This document shows positions 1 to 9,812 of a stretch of 64,000 nucleotides of DNA, one piece after another. Position 1 is the stretch's first letter, and every line of letters begins with the position of its first letter. The stretch is taken from contig JAPPMU010000041.1 in NCBI GenBank assembly GCA_028873965.1, forward strand, positions 1-64,000, read 5' to 3'. The DNA comes from Chloroflexota bacterium (GTDB taxonomy: Bacteria > Chloroflexota > Dehalococcoidia > Lucifugimonadales > UBA3495). The notes beneath the pieces are model-generated. The model searched no databases. It was not told the DNA's origin and worked only from the letters and a program-made list of their open reading frames with translations. The position numbers were made by a program, and so were the translations under genes.

Positions 1-76
1 CGAAAGCCGGAATCCAGAACATGCCGACCGAACCAAGCGACCTGCTGGATTCTCGTGGCAGCGGGAGTGACGGCTC
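1..76. repeat. Degenerate copy of the inverted intergenic repeat
   Basis: The window opens with CGAAAGCCGGAATCCAG. About 30 bases later comes an inverted counterpart, a TGGATTCTCG stretch followed by GGGAGTGACGG. This is the layout of the repeats at 13814-13976 and 38297-38464, although this copy is more decayed and is cut by the window edge. No gene is seen before sucC. Confidence 0.45.
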
Positions 77-173
77 ATGGTTCAATGCAGCCATCCGGGA
101 CTTTGGATAGGCCCTGGCGAGGGTCCGCTGCGCGTTGACGCCCACCAATACTTGCGGCACAATAATCCGCGCC

Positions 174-1337
174 ATGAAACTCCACGAGTATCAAGCCAAG
201 GCAATTTTCGCCCGCTACGGTATTGCGGTGCCTGATGGTAGTTTGGCACACACGGCGGAAGAAGCCGCCACCGCCGCCGCGTCATTCGGCGGCCGGGCCG
301 CAGTCAAAGCTCAGGTCCACGCCGGCGGCCGCGGCTTGGCTGGTGGTGTCAAGGTGGTCAGCAGCCCCGATGAAGCCAGCAGCTTTGCCGCCGGTTTGCT
401 GGGCTCCCGGCTGGTCACCAACCAGACCGACGCCAGCGGCGTACCCGTAGAATCCGTGCTGGTCGAGGCTTTGGCGGACATCGGCAGCGAGATGTACGTG
501 GCGGTGACCATGGACCGCGACCACCGGGGTCCGGTGCTGATCGCCAGCGCCGGCGGCGGAACCTCCATCGAGCAGTTGGCGGCCGAAAACCCCGACGCCA
601 TCATCACCGAAGCGGTGGACCCCATCCTCGGGCTCATGCCCTACCAGTGCCGCCGGTTGGCCACCCGCCTCGGATTGACCGGCGCGGCGTTGCGCGACGC
701 GGCCGGCGTGCTGTCTTCCCTGTACCGCATCTTCGTCGAAAATGATTGTTCGCTGGTAGAGGTGAACCCGCTGATCGTGACCGGGGACGGCGCGATCGTG
801 GCACTGGACGCCAAGATGGACGTCGAAGACGACGCGCTGTTCCGCCACGCGGATTTGCAACAGCTGCGTGACCGCAACCAGGAAGATCCTCTCGAAGCCG
901 AAGCCGCGGACGACGACATCGCCTACGTGAGCCTCGATGGCTCCGTGGGCTGCCTTGTCAATGGAGCCGGCCTGGCCATGGCCACGCTGGACGTGGCCAA
1001 CGCCGCCGGCGCGGCGCCCGCCAACTTCCTGGACGTCGGCGGCGGCGCCACCGACGAAAAAGTGGCCAAGGCCGTTGGCATCATCCTCTCCGATCCCAAG
1101 GTGGACCGGGTGCTGGTCAACGTGTTCGGCGGCATCCTGCGCTGCGACGTCGCGGCCCGTGGGATCACCATGGCCTACGCGGAACTCCAGGCCAGTCAAC
1201 CGCTGGTTGTGCGCATGCTGGGCACCAACCTGGAAGAAGGGAAATCAATTCTCGCCGCGTCGGGCCTCAACGTGACTTTTGCCGACACGTTGACGGAAGT
1301 TACGGCGGCGCTTTCCACCCCACAGGCGGGCGCGTAG
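174..1337 (+). CDS. sucC: Succinyl-CoA synthetase (ADP-forming) beta subunit
   Basis: This is the beta subunit of succinate-CoA ligase, which makes ATP or GTP from succinyl-CoA in the TCA cycle. The product is 387 aa, the normal SucC length. It opens with the family signature MKLHEYQAK and an ATP-grasp domain, with [10 protein letters not shown] near residue 45. The C-terminal ligase domain carries [18 protein letters not shown], then NFLDVGGGA and [10 protein letters not shown]. An in-frame start lies upstream at 135, but it would add 13 residues that the family lacks, so ATG 174 is preferred. sucD starts 4 bases after the stop, so the two subunits are co-transcribed and probably translationally coupled. 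Confidence 0.97.
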   Translation: MKLHEYQAKAIFARYGIAVPDGSLAHTAEEAATAAASFGGRAAVKAQVHAGGRGLAGGVKVVSSPDEASSFAAGLLGSRLVTNQTDASGVPVESVLVEALADIGSEMYVAVTMDRDHRGPVLIASAGGGTSIEQLAAENPDAIITEAVDPILGLMPYQCRRLATRLGLTGAALRDAAGVLSSLYRIFVENDCSLVEVNPLIVTGDGAIVALDAKMDVEDDALFRHADLQQLRDRNQEDPLEAEAADDDIAYVSLDGSVGCLVNGAGLAMATLDVANAAGAAPANFLDVGGGATDEKVAKAVGIILSDPKVDRVLVNVFGGILRCDVAARGITMAYAELQASQPLVVRMLGTNLEEGKSILAASGLNVTFADTLTEVTAALSTPQAGA

Positions 1338-1341
1338 GCTC

Positions 1342-2238
1342 ATGGGAATCCTCCTCAACGAACAGTCTCGGGTGTTGGTGCAGGGCATCACGGGTCGCGA
1401 GGGCAGCTTCCACGCCCGTGCCTGCCGGGAATACGGGACGCAGTTGGTGGCCGGCGTGACGCCCGGCAGAGGTGGCCAGCTGTTCGACGACGCGATCCCG
1501 GTATTCGACTCCGTTGATGAGGCCGTAGCCGCCACCCAGGCCAACGTATCGCTGATCTTCGTGCCTCCTCCCTTCGCGGCGGACGCCATCGCCGAATCGG
1601 TGGACGCCGGGACCCCCCTGATCGCCTGCATCACCGAGGGGATCCCGGTGCACGACATGGTGGGCCTGTACCGGTACGTGCAGGCGAACCCGGTCCGCCT
1701 GATTGGCCCCAACTGCCCGGGAATGATCAACCCGGGAGCCCGTTGCAAAGTTGGCATAATGCCCGGGAACATTCACATGCCCGGCCGGGTGGGCGTCGTC
1801 TCCCGCAGCGGCACCTTGACCTATGAAGCCGTCGGCCAGCTCACCGGGCAGGGAATCGGCCAGTCGTCCTGCGTCGGCATCGGCGGCGACCCGATAATCG
1901 GCAGCAGTTTCGTCGACATCCTCGGCCTTTACAACGATGATCCCGACACCGACCTCGTGGTGTTCATCGGCGAGATCGGAGGCAACATGGAGCAGCAGGC
2001 CGCCGAATTCATCGGTTCTTCCGAGTTCACCAAGCCAGTGTGTTCCTTGATCGTGGGCGCGACCGCCCCTTCCGGCAAACGCATGGGCCACGCCGGAGCG
2101 ATCATCACCGGCGAGTCGGCCACCGCCGAGTCGAAAATCCGTGCCCTGGAACGGGCCGGGGCGCGCATCATTCCCACTCCGGCGGATATCGGGGATACGG
2201 TGGCAACTGCGCTCACGGAGATCGGTCTTCGCGCGTAG
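1342..2238 (+). CDS. sucD: Succinyl-CoA synthetase alpha subunit
   Basis: This is the alpha subunit of succinate-CoA ligase, 298 aa. It has the CoA-binding Rossmann domain at the N-terminus ([12 protein letters not shown] near residue 14), the [11 protein letters not shown] loop, and the phospho-histidine motif GHAGAI with the catalytic His at residue 250. The active enzyme phosphorylates this His while making the nucleoside triphosphate. The gene lies 4 bases after sucC in the usual order. No terminator hairpin is obvious after it, and 360 non-coding bases follow before pyrG. Confidence 0.97.
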   Translation: MGILLNEQSRVLVQGITGREGSFHARACREYGTQLVAGVTPGRGGQLFDDAIPVFDSVDEAVAATQANVSLIFVPPPFAADAIAESVDAGTPLIACITEGIPVHDMVGLYRYVQANPVRLIGPNCPGMINPGARCKVGIMPGNIHMPGRVGVVSRSGTLTYEAVGQLTGQGIGQSSCVGIGGDPIIGSSFVDILGLYNDDPDTDLVVFIGEIGGNMEQQAAEFIGSSEFTKPVCSLIVGATAPSGKRMGHAGAIITGESATAESKIRALERAGARIIPTPADIGDTVATALTEIGLRA

Positions 2239-2598
2239 CGTCGCGGGTAGTCAGTCCTGGCGATTCCCTTCGCAATGCCGCCATCGTCGCATCCACAGTC
2301 ATTGTGGCTCCTAAACCGGCGGCCCCGCAGGCAAACTGGCGAATTTGGCTCATCCCGCCCGCTTGACGCTCACAATCTCGGCGTGTAGGATACCTGTGCC
2401 AAAGGTATCATTTCCTACCCTTTACTGACGTCCCGATGCGGACTGACCTAGGCAAGCCGGCTAGCGATTTGCGATGACTGCCGGCGCAGTTCCCGATCAG
2501 GCAAGACCATAAGGTTCCAGCGAGAGGACTACGATTGTCCTACAGGGCCAGCAAAGTGATCCTGATTGACGCTTGGCGTGGGGCCGGCTGTAGTCCGT
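2239..2598 (+). other. sucD-pyrG intergenic region
   Basis: These 360 bases hold no convincing gene. Open frames here are short, and the one that continues from inside sucD is a shadow. The only clear signal is the promoter at 2363-2391. It leaves a leader of about 200 bases before pyrG, in which I see no strong hairpin plus T-run. Confidence 0.6.
2363..2391 (+). promoter_or_regulatory. Sigma-70-type promoter for pyrG
   Basis: TTGACG at 2363-2368 and TAGGAT at 2386-2391 are separated by exactly 17 bases. Each hexamer differs from consensus at one or two positions. The transcript would start near 2398 and carry a leader of about 200 bases before the pyrG ATG. Confidence 0.7.
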
Positions 2599-4254
2599 AT
2601 GCCCACTAAGTACATCTTCGTGACCGGGGGAGTGGTCAGCTCCATCGGCAAAGGAATCTGCGTCGCTTCAATCGGGCGCATCTTGAAGAGCCAGGGGCTC
2701 TCGGTAACCGTAATCAAACTTGACCCCTACCTGAACGTCGACCCCGGAACCATGTCCCCATACCAGCATGGGGAGGTATTCGTAACCAAGGATGGCGGCG
2801 AGACCGATCTGGACCTCGGACACTACGAGCGGTTTATCGACGTCGAGCTGACCCGGGACAGCAACGTAACCGCCGGGCAGACCTACCTCGAGCTCATCAC
2901 TCGCGAGCGGCGCGGCGACTTCCTGGGCGGCACCATCCAGACCGTGCCGCACCTGACCAACGAAATCAAGGACCGGCTCATCAGCCTGGCGGAAAAATCC
3001 AACGCGGACGTCGTTGTCGTCGAGGTAGGCGGCACCGTGGGCGACATCGAGGGCCTGCCGTTCCTCGAAGCCATCCGGCAGATGCGAAACACCGTGGGAC
3101 GCAACAACGTCTTCTACATGCACCTGACCCTGCTCCCCTACATCTCGGCATCCGAAGAACTGAAAACCAAACCCACCCAGCACAGCGTAAAGGAATTGCG
3201 GAGCATCGGAATACAGCCCGACGCACTGGTGTGTCGCTCCGATGCCGACGTCACGCGCGGCATCCGGGAAAAGCTGTCCCTGTTTTGCGACGTCGCCACC
3301 GAGGCCGTGTTCCCCATGCCCACGGTGAACAACGTGTACGAGGTTCCGTTGGTGATGGACCACTTTGGCGTGGGACGCTGCCTTTCGGAAACCCTCGGTT
3401 TGAACGGAGAAACCCACCTGGACGAGTGGAGCACCCTCGTCGACCAGATGAACGGCGCCACCGGCGAGGTTCCCATCGCGGTGGTCGGCAAATACGTGGA
3501 ATACCCCGACTCCTACATGTCAGTACGCGAAGCATTGCGACACGCCGCCGCGTCCTGTGGACTGCGGGCAGACGTGCGCTGGGTCCATTCGGAAGCCGTC
3601 GAGCGAGACGGCCCGGATGCCCACTTGAGCGATGTCTCCGGCATCGTGGTGCCGGGCGGCTTCGGCCCCCGGGGAGTAGAGGGGATGATCGACACCAGCC
3701 GTTACGCCAGGAACAAGCACGTTCCCTACCTGGGTTTATGCCTGGGCATGCAAGTCATGGTCATCGACTGGGCACGCGACGTCACCGGCCTCAAACAAGC
3801 CAACTCGTCGGAGCTTGATCCCGATTGCGAGCATCCGGTGATCGACATAATGCACGGACAGCGCGGCATCACCGATCTGGGCGGCACCATGCGCCTGGGC
3901 CATTACCCCTGCCGTCCGCAGGACAACACCAGCATGGCCGGCGCTTACGCCCGCGCCGAAGTCAGGGAACGCCACCGGCATCGATATGAGGTGAACAACA
4001 CCTACCGGGAACACCTCGAGGCATCGGGGATGGTCATGAGCGGGTTGTCTCCCGACGGCGAATTGGTCGAAGCCACCGAAGTGCCGGACCACCCTTTCAT
4101 GGTCGGCGTGCAGTTCCATCCCGAATTCCAGTCACGGCCCAACCGACCCCATCCCCTGTTCAGCGCGCTGATCGAACGGGCGCAACAGACGGTACGAGAA
4201 GGACGACAATTGCCTTTCCGGCGAGCCGGCGGATGGTCATTCTCCGCGGACTAG
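2599..4254 (+). CDS. pyrG: CTP synthase (glutamine-hydrolysing)
   Basis: CTP synthase makes CTP from UTP, ATP and glutamine-derived ammonia. The product is 551 aa, as expected for the family. The N-terminal synthase domain starts with KYIFVTGGVVSSIGKG, the ATP-binding P-loop. The C-terminal class I glutamine amidotransferase domain has the nucleophile Cys381 in GLCLGMQ and the His507/Glu509 pair in HPEF. A TTG in frame at 2566 would add 11 residues not usual for PyrG, so ATG 2599, directly before the P-loop, is chosen. The gene stands alone behind its own promoter. Confidence 0.97.
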   Translation: MPTKYIFVTGGVVSSIGKGICVASIGRILKSQGLSVTVIKLDPYLNVDPGTMSPYQHGEVFVTKDGGETDLDLGHYERFIDVELTRDSNVTAGQTYLELITRERRGDFLGGTIQTVPHLTNEIKDRLISLAEKSNADVVVVEVGGTVGDIEGLPFLEAIRQMRNTVGRNNVFYMHLTLLPYISASEELKTKPTQHSVKELRSIGIQPDALVCRSDADVTRGIREKLSLFCDVATEAVFPMPTVNNVYEVPLVMDHFGVGRCLSETLGLNGETHLDEWSTLVDQMNGATGEVPIAVVGKYVEYPDSYMSVREALRHAAASCGLRADVRWVHSEAVERDGPDAHLSDVSGIVVPGGFGPRGVEGMIDTSRYARNKHVPYLGLCLGMQVMVIDWARDVTGLKQANSSELDPDCEHPVIDIMHGQRGITDLGGTMRLGHYPCRPQDNTSMAGAYARAEVRERHRHRYEVNNTYREHLEASGMVMSGLSPDGELVEATEVPDHPFMVGVQFHPEFQSRPNRPHPLFSALIERAQQTVREGRQLPFRRAGGWSFSAD

Positions 4255-4445
4255 TCGTCCCCCGCGGACCGAGAGCCTGCAAACTAACACGCTATCCACG
4301 TTCCGGCGCGGGCCGGTTCCTGGATCCGAACTCTGAAACTCGGCACGGCGCCGAACAATCCGGCGGCCGTTCACCCGCGACAGCGGTCAGCCGCCGGTCC
4401 TGTATCGGCAAAAAGACTTTCTCCCGGGCACGAGGAGGATGCGCC

Positions 4446-5105
4446 ATGAAATTGTTTTTGGACACCGCCAACATTGACGAAATCCGCATGGGCGCCGAAC
4501 TTGGCGTCATTTCCGGGGTCACCACCAACCCGTCCCTGGCCGCCAAGGAAGGCATCGGCGGCGCCGCCGGATACCGGGCGGCCGTCCAGGAGATCGCCGA
4601 TATCGTCGACGGGCCAATCTCCGTCGAGGTGGTGAGCACCGACGCCCCCGGCATGATCGCCGAGGGTCGGGACATCGCCGAATGGATCCCCAACCCCTGG
4701 GTCAAAATCCCCAGCACCGAGGAAGGTTTCAAGGCCATCAGCGTGCTGGCCCGGGACGGCATACAAGTCAACCAGACCCTGGTTTTCACCGTCAACCAGG
4801 CGCTCCTCGGCGCCAATGCCGGGAGCACCGTGGTTAGCCCCTTCGTCGGCCGACTCGACGACATCGGCCAGGACGGTATGGCTCTCGTGGAGGACATCGT
4901 CGCCGTGTACCGTCAGCAGGCCGTGACAACCAGGGTGATGGCCGCCAGCATCCGGGGCGCCCGACATTGTGTAACCGCCGCCGCCGCCGGCGCCGATATC
5001 GCCACCATACCCTACAACGTATTGACGCAAATGATAAAACACCCCCTCACCGACGCCGGCCTGTCGCGATTCCTGCAGGACTGGCAGCAAGCTTCCGGAG
5101 GCTGA
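4446..5105 (+). CDS. tal: Transaldolase-like protein (TalC/FSA subfamily)
   Basis: This is a short transaldolase, or fructose-6-phosphate aldolase-like enzyme, of 219 aa, the compact TIM-barrel form. It begins MKLFLDTANI and continues with GVTTNPSL, both subfamily signatures. The Schiff-base lysine is Lys87 in WVKIP. A strong AGGAGG lies at 4434-4439, so ATG 4446 is preferred over the longer upstream open frame. rho follows after 4 bases, suggesting co-transcription. Transaldolase (sedoheptulose-7-phosphate/F6P) and FSA activities cannot be separated from these motifs alone. Confidence 0.93.
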   Translation: MKLFLDTANIDEIRMGAELGVISGVTTNPSLAAKEGIGGAAGYRAAVQEIADIVDGPISVEVVSTDAPGMIAEGRDIAEWIPNPWVKIPSTEEGFKAISVLARDGIQVNQTLVFTVNQALLGANAGSTVVSPFVGRLDDIGQDGMALVEDIVAVYRQQAVTTRVMAASIRGARHCVTAAAAGADIATIPYNVLTQMIKHPLTDAGLSRFLQDWQQASGG

Positions 5106-5109
5106 CAAG

Positions 5110-6546
5110 ATGGTCCGCGCCCGCACTGGCTCCCCGACCGCTCCCCGACGACGACGACGCCCCCCGGCCAACGACGACGCCGGCGTCGCGCTGGCGGACC
5201 CTGTTCCGGCTGACGACGCCGAGGACGGAGGGCAGCCGCATTCCAACGGTTCTCACCCCGGACGCTATGTCGACGTCGCCGAACTCAGCGCCATGTCCCA
5301 CGAGGAACTCCTTGAGCTGGCGCCCGACGTGGGGCTCAGGGACGACGGGTCCTTGGCTGACCTGGGTCGCGACGCCCTGCTGAACCGCGTCCGGCACTCC
5401 GGCGCCAACCGCAACCTGCTGACCGCCTCCGGTATCCTCGAGGTGATGGACGCCGGCCACGGCCTGCTGCGTTCCTTGCAGTACCCGCCGGTCTCGGGCG
5501 ACGTGTTCGTTGGGCAGTCGCAGATTCGCAGGTTCAACCTCAAGACCGGCGACACGGTCACCGGGCTGGTGCGGCCCCCGAAAGAAGGGGAGCGCCGCTA
5601 CGGCCTCACCCGCGCCACCAGCATCAACCTGCTCGACCCCGAGGACCAGAAGCCCCCTTCTCGTCGGATCTTCGAATCGCTTACGCCCATCTTCCCCGAC
5701 GACCACATCGTCCTGGAGCACGCACAGGGCGGGCTGTCCTCGCGCATGATTGATCTGTTCGCCCCCATCGGCCTAGGGCAGCGTGGCCTGGTGGTATCTC
5801 CACCCAAGGCCGGCAAGACCACCGTCTTGCGCCAGATCGCCGCGGCCATCACCGAAAACCGGCCCGAGGTGCTGCTGATGGTCGTGCTCATTGGCGAGCG
5901 CCCCGAGGAAGTCACCGAGATGCGCCGCGCGGTCAAGGGCGACGTGTTCGCCTCGACATTTGACGAGTCGGTGGAAGAACAGTGCCGCGTTGCCGAGCTC
6001 GCCGTGGAGCGCGCCAAGCGCATGACCGAGACCGGACGCGACGTGGTGATCCTGCTGGACAGCATCACCCGGCTCACCCGCGCCTACAACCTGGCTCTGC
6101 CTACCTCCGGGCGCACGCTGTCCGGCGGCATCGACCCGGCCGCCCTGTACCCGGCCAAGCGGTTCATCGGCGCCGCCCGCAACCTCGAAGAGGGCGGGTC
6201 GCTTACCATAATCGCAACCTGTCTCCTGGACACCGGCAGCCGCATGGACGAGGTGATCTACGAGGAGTTCAAGGGCACCGGCAACATGGAGCTGCACCTG
6301 GACCGCCGCCTCGCCGACCAGCGCTACTTCCCCGCCATCGACGTGGTGCGCAGCGGCACCCGCCGGGAGGAACTGCTCTACGACTCCGATGCCATGCCCC
6401 AGATCTGGCTCCTGCGCCGCATGGTGACATTGGCCTCGGGCGGCGATCAGGCCAACATGGGCGACGCCACCAAGCGCGTCCTCGAACGCCTGGCCCGCAC
6501 CCGCAGCAACAGCGAATTCCTCACCAACCTGACCAAAGACTCCTGA
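5110..6546 (+). CDS. rho: Transcription termination factor Rho
   Basis: Rho is the hexameric RNA-dependent ATPase that ends transcription at Rho-dependent sites. The product is 478 aa. The N-terminal ~50 residues are low-complexity, rich in Arg, Pro and Asp, as in many high-GC Rho proteins. Next come the Rho-N helical region (MSHEELLELA), the cold-shock-like RNA-binding domain and a RecA-type ATPase. Walker A is PPKAGKTT with Lys236, and Walker B is VVILLDSITR. The gene follows the transaldolase gene by 4 bases and ends at a strong intrinsic terminator. Confidence 0.97.
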   Translation: MVRARTGSPTAPRRRRRPPANDDAGVALADPVPADDAEDGGQPHSNGSHPGRYVDVAELSAMSHEELLELAPDVGLRDDGSLADLGRDALLNRVRHSGANRNLLTASGILEVMDAGHGLLRSLQYPPVSGDVFVGQSQIRRFNLKTGDTVTGLVRPPKEGERRYGLTRATSINLLDPEDQKPPSRRIFESLTPIFPDDHIVLEHAQGGLSSRMIDLFAPIGLGQRGLVVSPPKAGKTTVLRQIAAAITENRPEVLLMVVLIGERPEEVTEMRRAVKGDVFASTFDESVEEQCRVAELAVERAKRMTETGRDVVILLDSITRLTRAYNLALPTSGRTLSGGIDPAALYPAKRFIGAARNLEEGGSLTIIATCLLDTGSRMDEVIYEEFKGTGNMELHLDRRLADQRYFPAIDVVRSGTRREELLYDSDAMPQIWLLRRMVTLASGGDQANMGDATKRVLERLARTRSNSEFLTNLTKDS

Positions 6547-6581
6547 CGCCCCGACAGCGAGCGGGCGAAGGACCAAAACAC

Positions 6582-6614
6582 GGGAGGCGGGTTTGAAGCC
6601 CGCCTCCCTTTTTT
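6582..6614 (+). terminator. Intrinsic terminator after rho
   Basis: A perfect 10-bp GC stem (GGGAGGCGGG at 6582-6591 with CCCGCCTCCC at 6599-6608) closes a 7-base loop and is followed by six T. It ends the tal-rho unit. Because a minus-strand gene ends at 6619, the same hairpin may also serve that gene, though the T-run on that side is weaker. Confidence 0.93.
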
Positions 6615-6618
6615 GGCG

Positions 6619-9600
6619 CTATTGGCCCGGATCTGGATCGTCTCCGCCGCCGGCCGCGCCGCCGCCTCCGCCGCGCCGCCGCATCACGAAGGTCACCACC
6701 GCGCCAATCACGGCCAATGCGACCACCACCGCGACCACGATCAGCGCGATGGCGAGTCCGCCGAGCCCGCCGTCGCCAGGATCCTCCTCAGCCACTGGAC
6801 GGTCTCGCGTCTCGGTCTCGCCGGTCGTCACCGCCGCCACGATGGTGGAGGTAAGAGCTCCCTGGTCAATGGTCGGCGGAGGCGGCACGGGAGTGTCGGT
6901 GGGTTCCGGGGTAGCCGTGGGTTCCGGCGTCGGCGTCGGGGTGGGCGGCACCGGGGTGGGAGTGGGCGCCGGGTTCTGTATGATGACTTGTGCGGAGGGC
7001 GTTCCGACGGCGTACTCCGGCGCGGGCGCAATTTCCACGGTCAGGGAACCAGAATCGCTATCCCGGCTTTCCGACGTTGCTGCGGAATATACGCACTCGT
7101 TGCCGGCAGTTATCACGCACTCGCCGATGCCCTGGGTTCCGAAGCCGCCGGCAGAATCATGAACCAGTCTGACGGTGACGGTTGCGACGTGGGAGAGGGT
7201 GATAAGGAACCGAGCCGGTTCACCGGCAATGAGGGACTCCATTCCCGGCTCAACTTTGATACTGGCGATGAGCGGCTCGGTGGAGCCGGTTGCTGGGTAT
7301 GACCATCCGCCAACTCCAGCCCTGTTTATGGCCCGCACCCGCACCTGGTATTCGGCGCTTTGGGACAAGCCGGTCATGGTATGGCTCGTGCCGGCGCCAT
7401 CATAGACGGCGTCGGTGAAACCGCCGCTATTGCCGACGCGGTACTCTACGTCGTAGTCGGTGATGGGGCTGCCGCCATCATCCGCCGGTTTCGCCCAGGT
7501 GGCGATGAGGCCGAATGGGCCGTCAGCAGTTACGACCGGAGCATTCGGAATGCCGGGCGCGCGCGCCGGCGGTACGTACCGCTGAGGGAGCAGCGTCACG
7601 GTGGCGACCACACCGGGCAGGCGCTGGCCGGACTTGTAGACGTGGAACGTCGCCGGATGAGTGCGCTCTTCGGCGTAGTCTCGGTGATAGTCCTCTGGTA
7701 TGACCGTGGTATTCACGAAGGTGCCCGTCCCATCTGAGGCGAACCTGGTTTCCCCGTCAAACGACAGGGTTGGACCGTTGCTGATGCGGACGGAGTAGCC
7801 CTGCACGAACCGATCCAGCCCGCTCACCGTTACCCGCACGGGCTGACCAATCCTGACATCATCCGGGTTGATTTCCAGCTTTCCAGCAGCGACTTCGATG
7901 TCCAAGTCCAGAGTGAGTTCATGGAGCGGGTAGTCATCGATCTTGATTACGGGACGTATGCGCTCCCCGCCCTCCGTACGGGAGGTGACACGGTATTCGT
8001 AAGTCCACTGGCCGTCGGACGTAAAAATGCTGCGCTCGATCCGGCCATTGATCTCAAGGGTAACGTTCGGCGGATTGTAGTATTGGCGATCCGGCGGGAA
8101 ATTCTCGCCACGGAATACCAGGTAATCGCCCGGCGTGACCTCACCTTCATCCGGGACTACGGTTAGCGTCGGCGCAGCAACTTCGATGTCCGCCGACGCC
8201 TTGACGCCGGCGTCGCTGGTGATTTCCAGCTCCTCCTCACCGTCAGAGTCCAGCAGCTTATTGATGAGATCGCTCCGGATGCTGCCGTCGTCGTTCAGCA
8301 CGGCTACCGTACCCAGGAAGCGCCCACCCCTCTGAATCTCCGGGCAGTCGCCGGATGACCGGACTCGATCATTGCCGTCATCCAGGAACGCTAGTGGTAT
8401 CCCGCCCAGGGTGACCTGGCATACCTCATCACCCGGCAGATCATTAGAACGAACGAGGAACTGTCCCCCAAGCCCGACACCGCGTGAAGACACGCCGCTC
8501 ACGGTGAGGTCAGCGTCGCCGATGGTAACCTTAGCCGAAATCGGATCGTTGGATCCGATGTACACTGATATGACGACCGTACCACTGACATTGGTGGGCA
8601 GGGTCACGATGATGTTGTTTCCCGCCAGGCTATAGTTGGCTTGTCGACCGGCTACCCGGACGGCAGTGACATTCGTACTGCCTCCGCCAATGAACCGCAG
8701 CGTAACTTCGGCTCCGGGGGAAACTTCATCCCGGCCGACAACCTCCACCCCACCGGTTACTTCAATGGGGAGTGATTTGTTGCTTGGTATCCCATCGCCG
8801 TCAATCGCACAAATCTGGTACCTACCCGATGAACGGAACCGGTTGGAAGTGATCTCCACGTCAACCGCGAAACGATGGTCGGGGTCAACCGTCGTGCTCC
8901 CGATCTCGGTCCAACCGCTCCCGCTCGCCGCCGAACAGTCTTCGGAACTCGAGCTGGGTTTGGCATACAGAAACACGCTCAAGTCTGCGCTGAACCCGAG
9001 CCCCTCGATTTCGATGGTCTCGCCGTAACCGACCTCGTTGTCGCCGTCCAATTCCAGTGTGGCATTCACGCCGACCTTGGACACGAGCGGATTCCCATCT
9101 CCCCATTCGATGGTCACATAGTAAGGTTCGTCATCTTCGGGAGGCGTGTCCGGGAGAACCAACCCTTCCAACCGGATCGCGTTCAAGCTAACGCTTGTGC
9201 AATCGGGACTCACGTCGTCGCTTCCTTGTTGCCGCCAACTTACGCATTGGGGCAATACAATCTCCGTGTCATCCCCAGACTCGCCCGGGTCGGCAAACAG
9301 CGGGGTGTAGCGGCCGCCAGCGAATATCACCACGTCATCTTCATCGAAATCCGATGGGACCGTAATGTCCTCATGCAGAACGATAACGATCTCATCAACT
9401 GGGGCCGCGCATCCATCGGTGAACCTGAATGTGAAGTCGATCGAGGCTCCCGGCGTAGTCTCGCTGCCGCCAGTAACGGCGTCGTCCAAATCGCAAGCAT
9501 CCGAAGACTGCGCCAAAGCCATGCCCGGATTGGTAACCAGCAGCGCCATCGCCACCACCGCAACGGCCACCGCCAGCAGCAGCCCGGCCGCCGGCCAGGC

Positions 9601-9627
9601 GAAAGCGTGCGGAAGCCTGATGAACAT
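6619..9627 (-). CDS. Large secreted, membrane-anchored Ig/IPT and FN3 repeat protein
   Basis: The product is about 1002 aa. It begins with a signal peptide: a long Ala/Val/Leu core ending in MALAQ. A series of beta-sandwich segments follows, each starting with patterns such as EVGYGETIEIEGLGF or EVSPGAEVTLRF, which resemble IPT/TIG or other bacterial Ig-like domains. Near the C-terminus is a typical fibronectin type III domain (LIATWAKPADDGG, YQVRVRAINRAG). Then comes a Pro/Thr-rich spacer, one hydrophobic helix, and a short Arg/Gly tail. This points to a cell-surface protein held by a C-terminal membrane helix. No LPXTG motif is seen. ATG 9627 is preferred over starts at 9654 and 9750 because AGAGG lies about 8 bases before it and the signal peptide starts there. 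Ligand and role are unknown. Confidence 0.82.
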   Translation of the reverse strand: MFIRLPHAFAWPAAGLLLAVAVAVVAMALLVTNPGMALAQSSDACDLDDAVTGGSETTPGASIDFTFRFTDGCAAPVDEIVIVLHEDITVPSDFDEDDVVIFAGGRYTPLFADPGESGDDTEIVLPQCVSWRQQGSDDVSPDCTSVSLNAIRLEGLVLPDTPPEDDEPYYVTIEWGDGNPLVSKVGVNATLELDGDNEVGYGETIEIEGLGFSADLSVFLYAKPSSSSEDCSAASGSGWTEIGSTTVDPDHRFAVDVEITSNRFRSSGRYQICAIDGDGIPSNKSLPIEVTGGVEVVGRDEVSPGAEVTLRFIGGGSTNVTAVRVAGRQANYSLAGNNIIVTLPTNVSGTVVISVYIGSNDPISAKVTIGDADLTVSGVSSRGVGLGGQFLVRSNDLPGDEVCQVTLGGIPLAFLDDGNDRVRSSGDCPEIQRGGRFLGTVAVLNDDGSIRSDLINKLLDSDGEEELEITSDAGVKASADIEVAAPTLTVVPDEGEVTPGDYLVFRGENFPPDRQYYNPPNVTLEINGRIERSIFTSDGQWTYEYRVTSRTEGGERIRPVIKIDDYPLHELTLDLDIEVAAGKLEINPDDVRIGQPVRVTVSGLDRFVQGYSVRISNGPTLSFDGETRFASDGTGTFVNTTVIPEDYHRDYAEERTHPATFHVYKSGQRLPGVVATVTLLPQRYVPPARAPGIPNAPVVTADGPFGLIATWAKPADDGGSPITDYDVEYRVGNSGGFTDAVYDGAGTSHTMTGLSQSAEYQVRVRAINRAGVGGWSYPATGSTEPLIASIKVEPGMESLIAGEPARFLITLSHVATVTVRLVHDSAGGFGTQGIGECVITAGNECVYSAATSESRDSDSGSLTVEIAPAPEYAVGTPSAQVIIQNPAPTPTPVPPTPTPTPEPTATPEPTDTPVPPPPTIDQGALTSTIVAAVTTGETETRDRPVAEEDPGDGGLGGLAIALIVVAVVVALAVIGAVVTFVMRRRGGGGGAAGGGDDPDPGQ

Positions 9628-9781
9628 CGAAAAACCTCTGAATGGCACGGCCATCCTCCCGGGATTGCGTAGCACAAGTATCACACCGCCCGGCCGCTCA
9701 CGGCGATTTACGCGAGCCGGCACCGCCGAAATCGGACGGGAGCATCTCAACCGTATACGTCGGCGACAAGGGCAACGGCTT

Positions 9782-9798
9782 TATAATATTAGTATAAG
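9782..9798 (+). promoter_or_regulatory. -10 region for the Uma2 operon
   Basis: An AT-rich island between the divergent surface-protein and Uma2 genes holds TATAAT at 9782-9787 and TATAAG at 9793-9798, about 15-30 bases before ATG 9813. No good -35 box is seen at the right spacing, so the exact promoter is uncertain. Confidence 0.4.
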
Positions 9799-9812
9799 CG
9801 AGAGGCGAAACC

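Noticed and set aside
135..173. Longer start for sucC
   Set aside because: SucC proteins begin at MKLHEYQAK; the extra 13 residues have no support.
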